NCBI GenBank assembly: GCA_012800435.1
Contig: JAAZJH010000048.1
Span: 1-61,146, forward strand
From: Clostridiaceae bacterium
GTDB lineage: Bacteria; Bacillota; Clostridia; Saccharofermentanales; DTU023
Direction of reading: 5' to 3'
DNA: 61,146 bases
Below, in pieces: positions 16,786-28,710 of this stretch (its first letter is position 1; each line of letters begins with the position of its first letter). The notes beneath the pieces are model-generated. The model did not search any database. It worked only from the letters and a program-made list of their open reading frames with translations, and was not told the DNA's origin. The translations under genes were made by a program, and so were the position numbers.

Positions 16786-17071
16786 ACCTATCGTCCTCCT
16801 GCAGTAGAATTAACCGTTCTCCTACAAAAGCATTGATCTTCTATTGCCTTCACTATTCTCGTATCATACCGCTAAACACAAAAATCATAAAGAATGAAAA
16901 TTTGCCTTACGCTACCTGTCCTTCATGACTCATCGGTGTAACAAATTCCTTGATCCGCATTGTCAACTAAAATGCATTGACATGCGAAACGCATATAAAA
17001 ATAAGTTACAATGATGGCATCTTCCGTAGAAACTGTCACTTAAACGCGTGACGCAGGACAAAAAAGACCAC

Positions 17072-18310
17072 ATGAAAACTTTGACTTCTAACTTCTTATC
17101 TTTCGCAAGGGTCGCTCTTTTCCTCCTTGTTGCAATGCTTCTTTTCCTGATGACTGTCGTGCCTGTGAAAGCCGTTGCTTCTGAAGCTCTGCGGACAGGT
17201 AAAATCAACGACATCCCCTTTTCTCTGGAAGGCGTCACACTACACTCCACGACAGCTTGCGTGCGCGTTTACCTTGATGGAGAAGCTGTTGATCTTGTTG
17301 ACTTTCGAAAGAATGAGCCCGTGTATACCGCATCACTTACTAAAATGATGACCCTCTATACGGCGAATAGATTAATGGATGAAAAGGGAATCGACCCTTT
17401 ACAATCGGTGACAGTAACTGCTTCAGACCTTGAGGGGCTTTACGAAATGGATGCCTCCATTATGGGTTTGAGCGCGGGAGAGACGCTGCCCTACAAAGAC
17501 ATCTTATATGGCTTGATACTTCCCTCCGGGGCAGACGCAGGACGCCTCCTGTCGCGGACACTTGCCGGAAACAACGAGGCCTTCATTGAGGCGATGAACG
17601 AGGATGCCTTAGCGCTCGGGCTTAACGCATCGCATTTTACGAATACATCAGGACTTTTTGAGCCTGATAATATTTCTACGATGAGCGATATGACGACCCT
17701 GCTTCATGCTCTCCATGAAAATCCTTTCCTTAGAGAGATTATCTCCACACGTATTTATCGGACAAAACCTACAAACATTCGACCCGGCGGCTATACGCTC
17801 ACCCACACGATCGTCACAACCGGTACGTTAGAGGGTATTAACACGCAGCATATCGAGGGCGGAAAAACAGGCTCTTTGCAAGAATCCGGTTATTGTCTTG
17901 CGTCCTATAAAACATTCGGTGATGCTCTTGTCGTCATCTCGACGACGGGCGCATACCGTCGAGGTGACAACTTGCGAGACCACAACGCTTTTTATAACGC
18001 CCTCCAAGAGCAATGGCCCGCTGACGGATCTCACATTACCCTTTCTGGCGCGCCGGAAGCCGCGCCTCTTGAAACGAACAAGCCGACTGCCAACAAAACA
18101 GAATCTCCGGAAACGACGACAGCTTATCCCGCTAATTCCTTGAATGAGGAGCCTTCTCTATCCTCCTCCGACGGACGGAAAGCTATCCAAACCGTTGGGA
18201 TTATTCTGGCGTCGCTTTTGCTCGTTCTTTCATTAGGTTTGTTAGTGAGTTTAATTTTGCGTAACAAAAAAGAAGATGATGAAAGAGAACGTACCCGACG
18301 GCGTTTTTAG
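17072..18310 (+). CDS. Serine-type D-Ala-D-Ala carboxypeptidase (peptidase S11)
   Basis: Trims the terminal D-Ala from peptidoglycan stem peptides at the outer face of the membrane. About 412 residues: a signal peptide (hydrophobic stretch 12-34), the catalytic SLTK at 88-91, SGA at 152-154 where the family usually has SxN, and KTG at 265-267. A C-terminal membrane anchor lies near 372-395, followed by a basic tail. The ATG at 17072 is preferred, because the signal peptide begins at once; a GTG at 17048 in frame has no ribosome site. An Asn-to-Ala change in the SxN motif occurs in some S11 subfamilies and need not inactivate the enzyme. Confidence 0.9.
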   Translation: MKTLTSNFLSFARVALFLLVAMLLFLMTVVPVKAVASEALRTGKINDIPFSLEGVTLHSTTACVRVYLDGEAVDLVDFRKNEPVYTASLTKMMTLYTANRLMDEKGIDPLQSVTVTASDLEGLYEMDASIMGLSAGETLPYKDILYGLILPSGADAGRLLSRTLAGNNEAFIEAMNEDALALGLNASHFTNTSGLFEPDNISTMSDMTTLLHALHENPFLREIISTRIYRTKPTNIRPGGYTLTHTIVTTGTLEGINTQHIEGGKTGSLQESGYCLASYKTFGDALVVISTTGAYRRGDNLRDHNAFYNALQEQWPADGSHITLSGAPEAAPLETNKPTANKTESPETTTAYPANSLNEEPSLSSSDGRKAIQTVGIILASLLLVLSLGLLVSLILRNKKEDDERERTRRRF

Positions 18311-18322
18311 ATACGAGCGTTA

Positions 18323-19432
18323 TCACTCGCCTTCCGTTATTGCTTCCGCCGATTCATCTGACTCATCCGCTTTATTCGTATATTGACCGAGAGAACTGTC
18401 GCACACATCGACGTGGTCTTTATCCGAAGGTGCGTCTTTTCGCGTCTCGCGCTCGGAATCGTCAATCTCAAAGACTTCTACATAAGCCTTCATTTCTTGC
18501 ATAAGGGTCTGCCCTTGACTAATATACGTTCGATAGCTCAAACATTCCTGTTCCAGTTGCTTTTTTTCTTCTCTAAGCGATGCAACCCTTTCTTCATGTG
18601 CACGCTCTTCATCGCGATGACGGGCACGAAAAAGAAAAAGTTCCTGTTCAGCGCGAACACGAGCTTCACGTACTATATTTTCTCCCTCAAGACGCGCTTC
18701 GTAAAGAATTGCCTCTGTATGGTTTAACGCTTCTTCTTTGTCTTTATAATCCTCAAGCTTTTTTACCAGCGCTTCTTTCTCTAACACAAACGCATTAAGT
18801 TGTTTTTCGAGCGCTTCTTGTTCTTCCTGCGCGTCAGATAAAGCTTTTTTGACATCTTCAAGTGTTATGTTCTTTCTAACGAGTTCATCCATTAGAGTGC
18901 TGTTTTCTTCGTCAAGCGCGATGATCTGTTCTTGAATCACCGCATAATGTTCTTTGAAGCAAACTGCGTCTTCCTTGCCTTCCGGTTGCGTATCAGACGA
19001 CTCATCGACAATTATTCTCTCTTGTGTTTGCCCGTCCTTGTTATCCGCTTCAGAAACAAGATCCTCGTCTTTCTCTTGAGGCGCTTTGCTCAGAAACTTT
19101 TCCGCATCTTCACTTGCGCTAACAGTGTCCGCTTCACCCTCTTTTGCGGCATCACCGTCTTTAGATGAGGATGCTCTCGCGATTTCTTGTTCCATCAGGC
19201 TCATGGCGTCTTTCAGCTCTTTCAACTCCTTTTCAAGAGCGGCAATTATTGTGCGTTCGTTCTCAACAGCATTATCACAGAATGTTCTCGCACGAACCAA
19301 AAGATCCTTAAACTTTTTGTAGACATCGGTTTTGTCATAGCCAAACATTGCTGTCTTGATCTCAAGCTGTTTGACAAATTGGACCATTTCTTTATCAAAT
19401 TGATATTTGACTGAAGTCTCTCGAGTTTCCAT
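18323..19432 (-). CDS. DivIVA-like coiled-coil protein
   Basis: 369 residues, mostly predicted coiled coil. The N-terminal KTAMFGYDKTDVYKKFKDLL (near residues 26-45) matches the DivIVA/GpsB membrane-binding start (GYD plus V-x-x-x-L/F pattern). It is followed by heptad-rich segments near 55-90, 160-245 and 245-300, separated by acidic Ser/Asp/Glu-rich linkers, and an acidic tail. Proteins of this type mark curved membrane at poles and septa and recruit cell-wall or chromosome-segregation proteins. AGGAG lies 6 bases before the ATG. It neighbours a cell-wall peptidase and the parAB genes, which fits a polar or septal role. Confidence 0.75.
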   Translation of the reverse strand: METRETSVKYQFDKEMVQFVKQLEIKTAMFGYDKTDVYKKFKDLLVRARTFCDNAVENERTIIAALEKELKELKDAMSLMEQEIARASSSKDGDAAKEGEADTVSASEDAEKFLSKAPQEKDEDLVSEADNKDGQTQERIIVDESSDTQPEGKEDAVCFKEHYAVIQEQIIALDEENSTLMDELVRKNITLEDVKKALSDAQEEQEALEKQLNAFVLEKEALVKKLEDYKDKEEALNHTEAILYEARLEGENIVREARVRAEQELFLFRARHRDEERAHEERVASLREEKKQLEQECLSYRTYISQGQTLMQEMKAYVEVFEIDDSERETRKDAPSDKDHVDVCDSSLGQYTNKADESDESAEAITEGE

Positions 19433-19560
19433 AAAGCGCTCCTGTTGTTTTATTTATGTACTCTTTTACTCGTACTGCAATTCGCACTGTAACGTCATCC
19501 GTCGCTCGCCAAGACATGCTTTGCCTTTAGCTCTTCTCTTGCGTTGGCAACCCGAAAGCA

Positions 19561-22500
19561 TCATTCTTTTCGTTGCCTATTTATTAGCGTCATAATACCA
19601 CGATGTGTCGTATCATCTTTCTTAACCGCTCTTGCTCTGTTAAGTCGCGGAAGCACATACAACGCTGCCGCGATCAGCAAGCCCGCAATGGTCATCAAAA
19701 GCCCGGTATAGAAACCGTCAGGTATAAAATGCGCTACTATTGTGTGCTCACCGACGCTCAAGGGAAGCATCATAAAGCTGCCGCGCACGTTCTCACTGGA
19801 TACAGGAATGCCATCAATCTCAAAACGCCAACCAGGATTCCACGTTGTGGGGAGAAAAAGATAACCGTTTTCGGGTGCCTCTATTGTTCCCGAGAACGAT
19901 CCTGAAGAGAAATGCTCCATACGCAACGGATTCTGTGACAGTCGTTGACGTGTTGCCTGCCAAGCCGGTTCATTTAAGCGCCCTACATAAGCACGGAAGG
20001 TACCGTCAACTTGCCGATCAGAAGGCATTCGAACGCGGAAATGAATCTGTGTGCCCTCCTCCAGATAGCCCATATCGCCAATGCCGTTCTTCTGCGACCC
20101 CAGGTGAAAGAACTCCTGATCTCGGATAAATCCATTGGCATAATTGATCCGACATGACTCATCTTCCCAGAAAACGTAGTATTGCCCAGCTTCGGTAACG
20201 TCATACACTAAAAATGCCCATTCATCATTTCCCGCTTCTCTCAGCACATGGAATGAATACAAGTCTTCACGCCGGGCAACATAGCATCCTTCAACATTCC
20301 ATGTGTCAAACGGTTCTTTTATCAGCACATTCATGTTGCCGCCAAACGACGTCACCAATCGATTTTGCACATCTAATGCGTCAACCGGCATTTCCTCCGT
20401 ATTGAGTACCATTGTTTCACGTGAAACAAAATAACCGAAGGGAAGAGCATCCGGGTTCTTCAAGAGTTTCACGACTTTCCCGGAGGATATTTCCTGCCTA
20501 ATGCGATCATCAAAGATCCGGTCGTTCCTGACAATAAGGTGATCAATGGACAACAAGCTGTCCATGACGATCGTCGACTCTTTATACTGAAAACTGTTCA
20601 CGCCATTAACGGGGTAACCAAGATCTTCAAAGAACGAAATCGAAGATTTCGGGAATGGCGAGCTAAAGAGCGAGAAGCCGGGATAACCAAAAAGCATCGG
20701 ATCATTGACACAGGTATCAGGCAACATCTCGGCACGCCATGGCTGTCCGACATGATCTATGCGAAGCTGCCTCACATAGTCCGAGACTTCACGTGCGGCA
20801 TCATTAGCAAGGTAATATTGCCGATCTCCCAGAGGCGCCACTTTCTGATAAAGCGAAGCGCTCGTAAAACCATGGAATAACAACTCAAAAGCGACGAGAA
20901 AAAAGAGAGCTAAAGCCGCTTTGCGATGGGCTATTTTTGCTCTTCGTGCGGTGGAATCCGTCTCCGGTAACCGGATAAAAGAAACTCCTGAAACATGGCG
21001 AGCAATCCATGTCCTTCCACGGCGCAAAAGATGATCGGGTGCTCGTTGGGACATATTAGAGTTGCGGCGAGGCATCTGTTTCTTTGTATTTTTGCCGCTT
21101 CTATGTTCTCTTGTTTTCTCTCTGCCTTTATGAAGTAAAAATCCTCTCCGATGACGAGCTGATCCCTTGAGGTGTTTGCTTATATAGTGAACACCCTTCG
21201 TTGGCTTCGACTCTTTCGGTTGATCTTCTTCAAACGGCTCATATTGACGCAAAACAATTAAGTAGGTGATACCGAATACCAACATCGAAATCAAACGCCA
21301 GTGCGAGAGAGTATCTTCTACGTCCCAAACTTGTTCTGCTAAGAGAAGAATCATCGTTGCGGCAACCGTAGCGCCCAGAAGCGGCCATTTTGCCTTCAGA
21401 GAGTCGCCTGCCGCTTGGTATGCCATAACGATCACCAGAAAGACATAAACAAAAGCGTATCGAAAATCAAGAGAATTTGGGTAGTGTGCGCCATGCCAGA
21501 GAAAACTTAATGTTCTTGACTGCAGAGAAAAGAAAAGGAATGCAAGCAACAACCCATACGCCATGCGCATTTTAAAAGGTCTTTTCGTTTTAAAGAAGAA
21601 CGCAGGCAAGAGAATCAGTACAAGGATACCGCTATAAATATTTGGGAATCCGGACATGATTTCGGGTTTTCGTAGTGGCGTCATACGAAAGAGCGTACGT
21701 AAAGCCGGCTGCATAAACGTAAACCCTTTGGGGAAGGCGTCTCCTGCAGCAGATGTGATCGCGAGCGCTTTCGCCGTTGGCCAGAGGATAACGCCTGCAA
21801 TCAAAGCTGCCAGAATTGAAGTTCCGATAAACATCGTGAAAGATGTTAAACCGTGAAGCGGTGTCTTCTTCTTTGGACTGAATTGAACCGCGAAAACAAA
21901 GAAAAGCAGGAAGAGAAAGGCGCAAGCAAAAAACCCTGTGTAGTAGTTCGTGATCAAAATGAGCGATGTACCAATGAGAAAACGCGTCGGTTGCCGCTTC
22001 TTAATGATCTGGACCAAACCATATGCGGCAACAGGAAGAAAGACAAGCGTGTCCAGCCACATAATATTCCAGCTGTAAGCGTACACCCAAGCTGAGAGCG
22101 CATAAAAAGTACTGAACAGGGGTGACAGCGGATCGTCCCGTCTAAAAGCGCCGGACAAAAGATCCCTGAAAAAGAGTCCCGCAAAACCGAGCTTCAACAG
22201 TGTAATCATAGTGATGGCTTCGGCTATATATTCTGCAGGATATAGAAGCGTCAACAGATTAAGAGGACTTGCAGAGTAATATGTGAAGAAGCTGTAGAAA
22301 TTGACGCCTAGACCGCCATTCCATGAAAAAAACAGCCCTTCTCCCGACAATATCTTGCGGCGGAGTTCAAGAAGAAAAGGCGCATACTGATGATACATGT
22401 CGTACGCTAGGAGATGTTTATTTCCGGTAGGCCATAGCCCAAAAACACTAAATCCTAGATAGAAGAGAGCGGCAGGCAAAAGTAGCGCTAGAATACGTTG

Positions 22501-22581
22501 TTTCAGCGCTTCCGCGTGTTGTCGCTCCTGCAAAGGCGTCCATTGCCGAAGCGTCGGCTGCTCGATCCCTTTAAACTTCAT
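19561..22581 (-). CDS. YfhO-family giant membrane protein
   Basis: 1006 residues with about 13 membrane segments. The start matches the YfhO family of GT-C-like membrane proteins: LAYDMYHQYAPFLLELRRKILSG near residues 58-80 and FFSWNGGLGVNFYSFFTYY near 84-102. In B. subtilis YfhO is involved in glycosylating lipoteichoic acid; the exact reaction here is unknown. A basic hydrophilic insertion of about 100 residues (roughly 455-560, rich in Arg/Lys) interrupts the helix array. The C-terminal part is a large outer domain with EGTQIHFRVRMPSD, followed by a last helix. A perfect parS site at 20413-20428 lies within the coding sequence. Confidence 0.88.
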   Translation of the reverse strand: MKFKGIEQPTLRQWTPLQERQHAEALKQRILALLLPAALFYLGFSVFGLWPTGNKHLLAYDMYHQYAPFLLELRRKILSGEGLFFSWNGGLGVNFYSFFTYYSASPLNLLTLLYPAEYIAEAITMITLLKLGFAGLFFRDLLSGAFRRDDPLSPLFSTFYALSAWVYAYSWNIMWLDTLVFLPVAAYGLVQIIKKRQPTRFLIGTSLILITNYYTGFFACAFLFLLFFVFAVQFSPKKKTPLHGLTSFTMFIGTSILAALIAGVILWPTAKALAITSAAGDAFPKGFTFMQPALRTLFRMTPLRKPEIMSGFPNIYSGILVLILLPAFFFKTKRPFKMRMAYGLLLAFLFFSLQSRTLSFLWHGAHYPNSLDFRYAFVYVFLVIVMAYQAAGDSLKAKWPLLGATVAATMILLLAEQVWDVEDTLSHWRLISMLVFGITYLIVLRQYEPFEEDQPKESKPTKGVHYISKHLKGSARHRRGFLLHKGREKTREHRSGKNTKKQMPRRNSNMSQRAPDHLLRRGRTWIARHVSGVSFIRLPETDSTARRAKIAHRKAALALFFLVAFELLFHGFTSASLYQKVAPLGDRQYYLANDAAREVSDYVRQLRIDHVGQPWRAEMLPDTCVNDPMLFGYPGFSLFSSPFPKSSISFFEDLGYPVNGVNSFQYKESTIVMDSLLSIDHLIVRNDRIFDDRIRQEISSGKVVKLLKNPDALPFGYFVSRETMVLNTEEMPVDALDVQNRLVTSFGGNMNVLIKEPFDTWNVEGCYVARREDLYSFHVLREAGNDEWAFLVYDVTEAGQYYVFWEDESCRINYANGFIRDQEFFHLGSQKNGIGDMGYLEEGTQIHFRVRMPSDRQVDGTFRAYVGRLNEPAWQATRQRLSQNPLRMEHFSSGSFSGTIEAPENGYLFLPTTWNPGWRFEIDGIPVSSENVRGSFMMLPLSVGEHTIVAHFIPDGFYTGLLMTIAGLLIAAALYVLPRLNRARAVKKDDTTHRGIMTLINRQRKE
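20413..20428. promoter_or_regulatory. parS site within the YfhO-family gene
   Basis: Perfect 16-base palindrome TGTTTCACGTGAAACA, the Bacillota parS consensus to which ParB binds and loads onto DNA. It is 2.2 kb from parB and encodes VSRET, like the site at 15.5 kb. Confidence 0.95.
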
Positions 22582-22623
22582 TTTTACTCACCGTTTCATA
22601 CGCGATTCACCACATAATGAACT

Positions 22624-23547
22624 TCAGTCTCCTACGAGTCTATCAATCAACCGCTCTCTCTCATCGCTCGAATGATAATAAATGACAATCTTACCTTTTC
22701 CGTGTGATTCGTCCAGCGTCACTTTTGAACCTAACGCGCGGCGCAAAAGGTCTTCGACCTCTTTGATCTGCGCTTGCAGCCGCTCTTTCTGCCTCTGATC
22801 AACTTCTGTTCTCGGTGAAGGAGGAACGGTCATTTTTTTGACCAGTCGTTCAGTGTCACGAACAGATAACTGTTTTGCCAAAATAGCGTCTGCCGCACGA
22901 CTCTGAGCCGCCGCGTCGGAGAGAGCGAGAATAGCGCGGGCATGGCCAGCGGAAATACTGCCGTTTCGAACCATGTTGAGAATTGGCTCCGGCAATCTCA
23001 GCAATCGCAATTTATTCGCAATTGCAGACCGACTTTGCCCGAGTGCAGACGCGACGCTTTCCTGTGTCATATCGTAATCATTGAGTAGACGCTCCAGTGC
23101 CATTGCCTCTTCTACAGGATTAAGATCCTCGCGAACAACATTATCGATAAGGGCTTGACGATGGATTTCCGCGTCATCTAAATCACGAACGATCACAGGA
23201 ATTCTGTCTATACCGGCAATCTTTGCCGCTCTCCAACGTCGCTCTCCGGCGACAATCATATATTGATCTTGACGCTCCGTCGATGTCACAATAAGCGGTG
23301 AGATCACGCCTTGGCTTTCCATGGAGTCGGCCAATTCCTGCAACTTCACCTCATCGAATTCCTGACGCGGCTGAGTAGCATTCGGAACAAGCTGTCTCAA
23401 AGGAAGCATCATGATGCGCTCTCCTCTCTCATCCGCTCGTTCACGAGTGAAGGATTGCTCATTGATAAGAGCTCCTAAACCCCGACCTAATGCGCTTTTC
23501 GATCGAGTTCTCTCTGTGTTTTTTCGTTTATCTTTCCCATTAGCCAT
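22624..23547 (-). CDS. parB: Chromosome-partitioning protein ParB (Spo0J)
   Basis: Binds parS, spreads as a CTP-dependent clamp and organises the origin for segregation. 307 residues. The N-terminal ALGRGLGALI near 19-28 stimulates ParA. The ParB/Srx CTP-binding box shows VAGERRWRAAKIAG near 97-110. The helix-turn-helix includes MTQESVASALGQSRSAIANK near 153-172, and the C-terminal dimer domain closes the protein. AAAGGA lies 8 bases before the ATG. It follows parA by 11 bases. Three matching parS sites lie within 8 kb, so ParABS is clearly functional. Confidence 0.97.
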   Translation of the reverse strand: MANGKDKRKNTERTRSKSALGRGLGALINEQSFTRERADERGERIMMLPLRQLVPNATQPRQEFDEVKLQELADSMESQGVISPLIVTSTERQDQYMIVAGERRWRAAKIAGIDRIPVIVRDLDDAEIHRQALIDNVVREDLNPVEEAMALERLLNDYDMTQESVASALGQSRSAIANKLRLLRLPEPILNMVRNGSISAGHARAILALSDAAAQSRAADAILAKQLSVRDTERLVKKMTVPPSPRTEVDQRQKERLQAQIKEVEDLLRRALGSKVTLDESHGKGKIVIYYHSSDERERLIDRLVGD

Positions 23548-23558
23548 ACGTCATCCTT

Positions 23559-24353
23559 TCAAAACGCGCCGGTTTCTTTATCTTTCCACTGCTCGCTTGA
23601 GAAGCGTCTCAGCAATTCATCCGCTAACTTACGGTAGCTTTTTGCTCCTTTAGAGCGATCATCATATTCAAAAATTGTTTGACCGAAACTAGGCGCTTCA
23701 CTAAGGCGCACATTTCTCGGAATAAATGTTTCAAGGTAATTGTCCTGAAAATACCAAGCGACCTCTTGTTTCACTTGCTTCGAAAGTTGCGTGCGTGTAT
23801 CAAACATCGTGATAAAGACACCTGCTAAGCGAAGATCCGGGTTATAGCCGCGCTTGACAAGATCAAGCGTTGTCATGAGCTGCATTAGCCCTTCCAGAGC
23901 ATAATATTCAGCCTGTACAGGGATTAAAACGGTGTCTGCTGCCGTCAAAGCGTTGACTGTTAACAATCCAAGAGATGGTGGACAATCAATCACAATATAG
24001 TTGTAGCGATCTTTACATTTATCAAGCCGTCGTCTTAACCGAAACGCTCGCTCCGGAACATCAACCAGCTCAACTTCTGCTCCAACTAGGTCAATCGTGG
24101 CAGGAATAATATCCAATCGCTTTCTAATGTTAAGGATGGCTTCTTCGCACAAAGACGCTTCGTTCACAAAAACATCGTACATTGAAATATCAAGTGTCTT
24201 TTTTGAGATGCCGAACCCCGAAGTCGTGTTTCCTTGTGGATCTGAATCTACGAGAAGGACGCGCTTACCTCTTTCAGCCAGCGCGCTCGCAAGATTAATG
24301 CAAGTCGTTGATTTTCCAACGCCTCCCTTTTGATTAGCCACAGCAATGATCAT
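23559..24353 (-). CDS. parA: Chromosome-partitioning ATPase ParA (Soj)
   Basis: Deviant Walker ATPase that dimerises on DNA and moves ParB-parS complexes; Soj also modulates DnaA. 264 residues. The deviant P-loop KGGVGKST is at 9-16, the A' motif DSDPQGN at 37-43, and Walker B YIVIDCPPSLG near 116-126. No N-terminal DNA-binding extension, so it is the chromosomal short type. AAGGA is 8 bases upstream of the ATG. In many Bacillota parAB sit beside rnpA and yidC; here they follow a threonine-aldolase-like gene downstream of gyrB. Confidence 0.97.
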   Translation of the reverse strand: MIIAVANQKGGVGKSTTCINLASALAERGKRVLLVDSDPQGNTTSGFGISKKTLDISMYDVFVNEASLCEEAILNIRKRLDIIPATIDLVGAEVELVDVPERAFRLRRRLDKCKDRYNYIVIDCPPSLGLLTVNALTAADTVLIPVQAEYYALEGLMQLMTTLDLVKRGYNPDLRLAGVFITMFDTRTQLSKQVKQEVAWYFQDNYLETFIPRNVRLSEAPSFGQTIFEYDDRSKGAKSYRKLADELLRRFSSEQWKDKETGAF

Positions 24354-24418
24354 TCGTTCTTCCTTATATTCTTACGATTATTATCTGCCTTATGGCGGCG
24401 GTATCGATAGGTTTATAT

Positions 24419-25492
24419 CTATTCCCGTTTCTGAAAAACGTGAAATTCATCTTCTTGCATCCCGGAAAAACAAGCTGTTATCATATCCGGCGTGGTTGCA
24501 TAAGATGTCACAAAGCGACAAACACATGTTTGATCAGGCAACACGGCCCAGCGCTCAAAAATCGCACGCTCTTTGAATTTCTTTTCGTCTTCTTCTTTGA
24601 ATATGACAAAAATCTGGTTGCTAACGGGGGGCGTATATAACGAATAACCGTGTTCTTTGAAACGATCAGCAAGCAGACAAGCCATCCTGTTTTCATGTCG
24701 TCCAATCTCATAATAGAGATCATCTCTAAACAGTTCTCTAAACTGAACGCCTAGTAATCGCCCTTTTGCGAGCATGCCGCCACGCTGTTTAATCATATAT
24801 CGTAGATTGTTTTTCAAATCATCTTTTGTTACTACGAGAGCTTCTCCAAACAACGCGCCGCACTTCGTGCCGCCGATCGTAAACATATCGGCGTATTTTG
24901 CAAGATCCGGCAGTGTAATCGTCGCCGCTTCGGACGTGAGCGCAGAAGCTAATCGCGCCCCATCAACGTAGAGAATGAGATTCCAATTATTCGCCGCGCG
25001 GCGGAGCGCTTTAAGCGTATCTAAACTGAAAATTGTTCCCAGCTCACTCGTTAAAGAAACATATATCATTCCCGGTTGCACAGTATGTTCAACACTTGGA
25101 TCTTCATAATGCGCTCTGCAGAGTTGGTCTATTGCATCCGGATCAATAATCCCGTCATTAGATGGAGTAACAAGAACTTTATGTCCTGCCGCCTCAATGG
25201 CCCCCGTTTCGTGAACGTTGATATGTCCCGTATCCGCAGACAAGACACCCTGCCAAGGCTTTAGCCCCGCTACACAAGCAATAATATTAGCCTGTGTACC
25301 GCCCATAACAAACTGAACCATTGCTTCAGGAGCTAAACACGCTTTTTTGATGAGATTGCGCGCCTCTTCGGAAAATTCATCATGTCCATAGCCCGTCGTG
25401 AACAACGCATTTGTTTCTTCGAGCGCTTTTAACAGGTGAGGATGACAACCGGTATTGTAGTCGTTTTCAAAAGAAACTCTCTCTTGCTTCAT
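24419..25492 (-). CDS. Low-specificity threonine aldolase-like PLP enzyme
   Basis: Family members cleave L-threonine or allo-threonine to glycine and acetaldehyde. About 357 residues. Features are FENDYNTGCHPHLLKAL at the start, GGTQANIIA near residue 62, HETGAIE near 88, YVDGARLASAL near 188, and TIGGTKCGALFGEAL near 215 with the PLP-binding lysine of GTK. ATG at 25492 is chosen because the conserved start follows at once and AAGAGG precedes it; earlier starts up to 25642 would add about 50 unrelated residues. It lies upstream of parA on the same strand. Reaction direction is inferred from family only. Confidence 0.88.
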   Translation of the reverse strand: MKQERVSFENDYNTGCHPHLLKALEETNALFTTGYGHDEFSEEARNLIKKACLAPEAMVQFVMGGTQANIIACVAGLKPWQGVLSADTGHINVHETGAIEAAGHKVLVTPSNDGIIDPDAIDQLCRAHYEDPSVEHTVQPGMIYVSLTSELGTIFSLDTLKALRRAANNWNLILYVDGARLASALTSEAATITLPDLAKYADMFTIGGTKCGALFGEALVVTKDDLKNNLRYMIKQRGGMLAKGRLLGVQFRELFRDDLYYEIGRHENRMACLLADRFKEHGYSLYTPPVSNQIFVIFKEEDEKKFKERAIFERWAVLPDQTCVCRFVTSYATTPDMITACFSGMQEDEFHVFQKRE

Positions 25493-25986
25493 CGTTATCG
25501 GCCTCTTTCTGACCATCTTTTCTATAAAAACTAAGTGTACCGCTTTATCATTTCGCACGTAGCTACTATGAAATGGCGATCCTAATTTAAGCCATTTTAT
25601 TTTAATTATCGTTGATTTGTTTACACGTTTTCCTGCAAACAACCATCATTGACTACCTTTTTGTCGAAAAAGATATCTACCGTCATAAAATTGCGCTCAA
25701 AGACTAAGCGATTACCTCGGTAACAACCTACCGAAAGGGAAACATTTTTACAGACCTAAGTATAAATGACCATCCTTTTAAATCCAACTACTACCGATCG
25801 ATCATGTCTAAACATAAAATGTTTCACGTGAAACATTTTGCTTCACACATTAGTTTAGCTACGTCACCCCGTGACACAGCTTCGCCAGACGATGCTTTCT
25901 TTCAATCGCATGATAATAAAGAAAACGGCATATGATGCCGTTTAAAAGTATTAATACAAAAACAATTTTAATCCTGTGACATCGAT
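25493..25986. other. Gene-free region between gyrB and the aldolase, carrying parS
   Basis: About 490 bases without a credible gene. It is AT-rich and contains the perfect parS site at 25820-25835. No terminator with a clean T tract was seen behind gyrB. This is the parS site closest to oriC, about 9 kb away. Confidence 0.6.
25820..25835. promoter_or_regulatory. parS site in the gyrB-aldolase gap
   Basis: Perfect TGTTTCACGTGAAACA palindrome, flanked by further A/T bases that extend the symmetry (AAAATG left, CATTTT right). It is intergenic, unlike the other two sites. It lies between gyrB and parAB and is the strongest candidate for the main ParB loading site. Confidence 0.96.
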
Positions 25987-28179
<2,193 letters not shown>

Positions 28180-28368
28180 TTAGATAATTTTATCATCTAT
28201 GAAAGAAAATTATTTATCTCACATCAGCGATTACCGGCAAGACAATCGTGCCCCCTTTTGAAGATAAACCTTCATCGGCTTTCATTTGTTGAATCATTCA
28301 CATGTTTTTCAAAACTCTGACGGCATTCTTTCTTCATTTACCCGTCGTAAAACGATAGTCCTTATTTA

Positions 28369-28611
28369 TCATTTCGCTCCAAAACAACGCGCCCTCAGCG
28401 TCGCCGTTGTAACAGGAGTGAAGTAGACGCGATCCATCGTTACGACGACGGATCGCGGCACGCTATCCGTTAACCAGTCAAGACGATTCGACGCTTCCGC
28501 TTCCGCAATAAAGCGAACAGACTCCTCTGAAAGTGTAATCTGATCACAGTCGAATAATCCAATTATCCAGTGTGCCGGGACAGAAATATCTGATCCGATA
28601 TGGACGTACAT
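28369..28611 (-). CDS. remB: RemB/YaaB-like DUF370 protein
   Basis: 80 residues. The start MYVHIGSDISVPAHWIIGLF and VVVTMDRVYFTPVTTATLRAR near the end match the DUF370 family (YaaB/RemB of B. subtilis, encoded between recF and gyrB). RemA-type members are DNA-binding regulators of biofilm matrix genes; RemB also affects matrix expression. Position between recF and gyrB is kept here, though three cobalamin genes now intervene. GGAG lies 5 bases before the ATG. Confidence 0.88.
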   Translation of the reverse strand: MYVHIGSDISVPAHWIIGLFDCDQITLSEESVRFIAEAEASNRLDWLTDSVPRSVVVTMDRVYFTPVTTATLRARCFGAK

Positions 28612-28710
28612 ATAACTCCAATTGCTGGTTTTTCTTTCGCTTAATGCTGCTTCATATTATACCACAATATGGAGCGATAAGCACGTGATATCAGTTATTA
28701 CAGCTATGTT

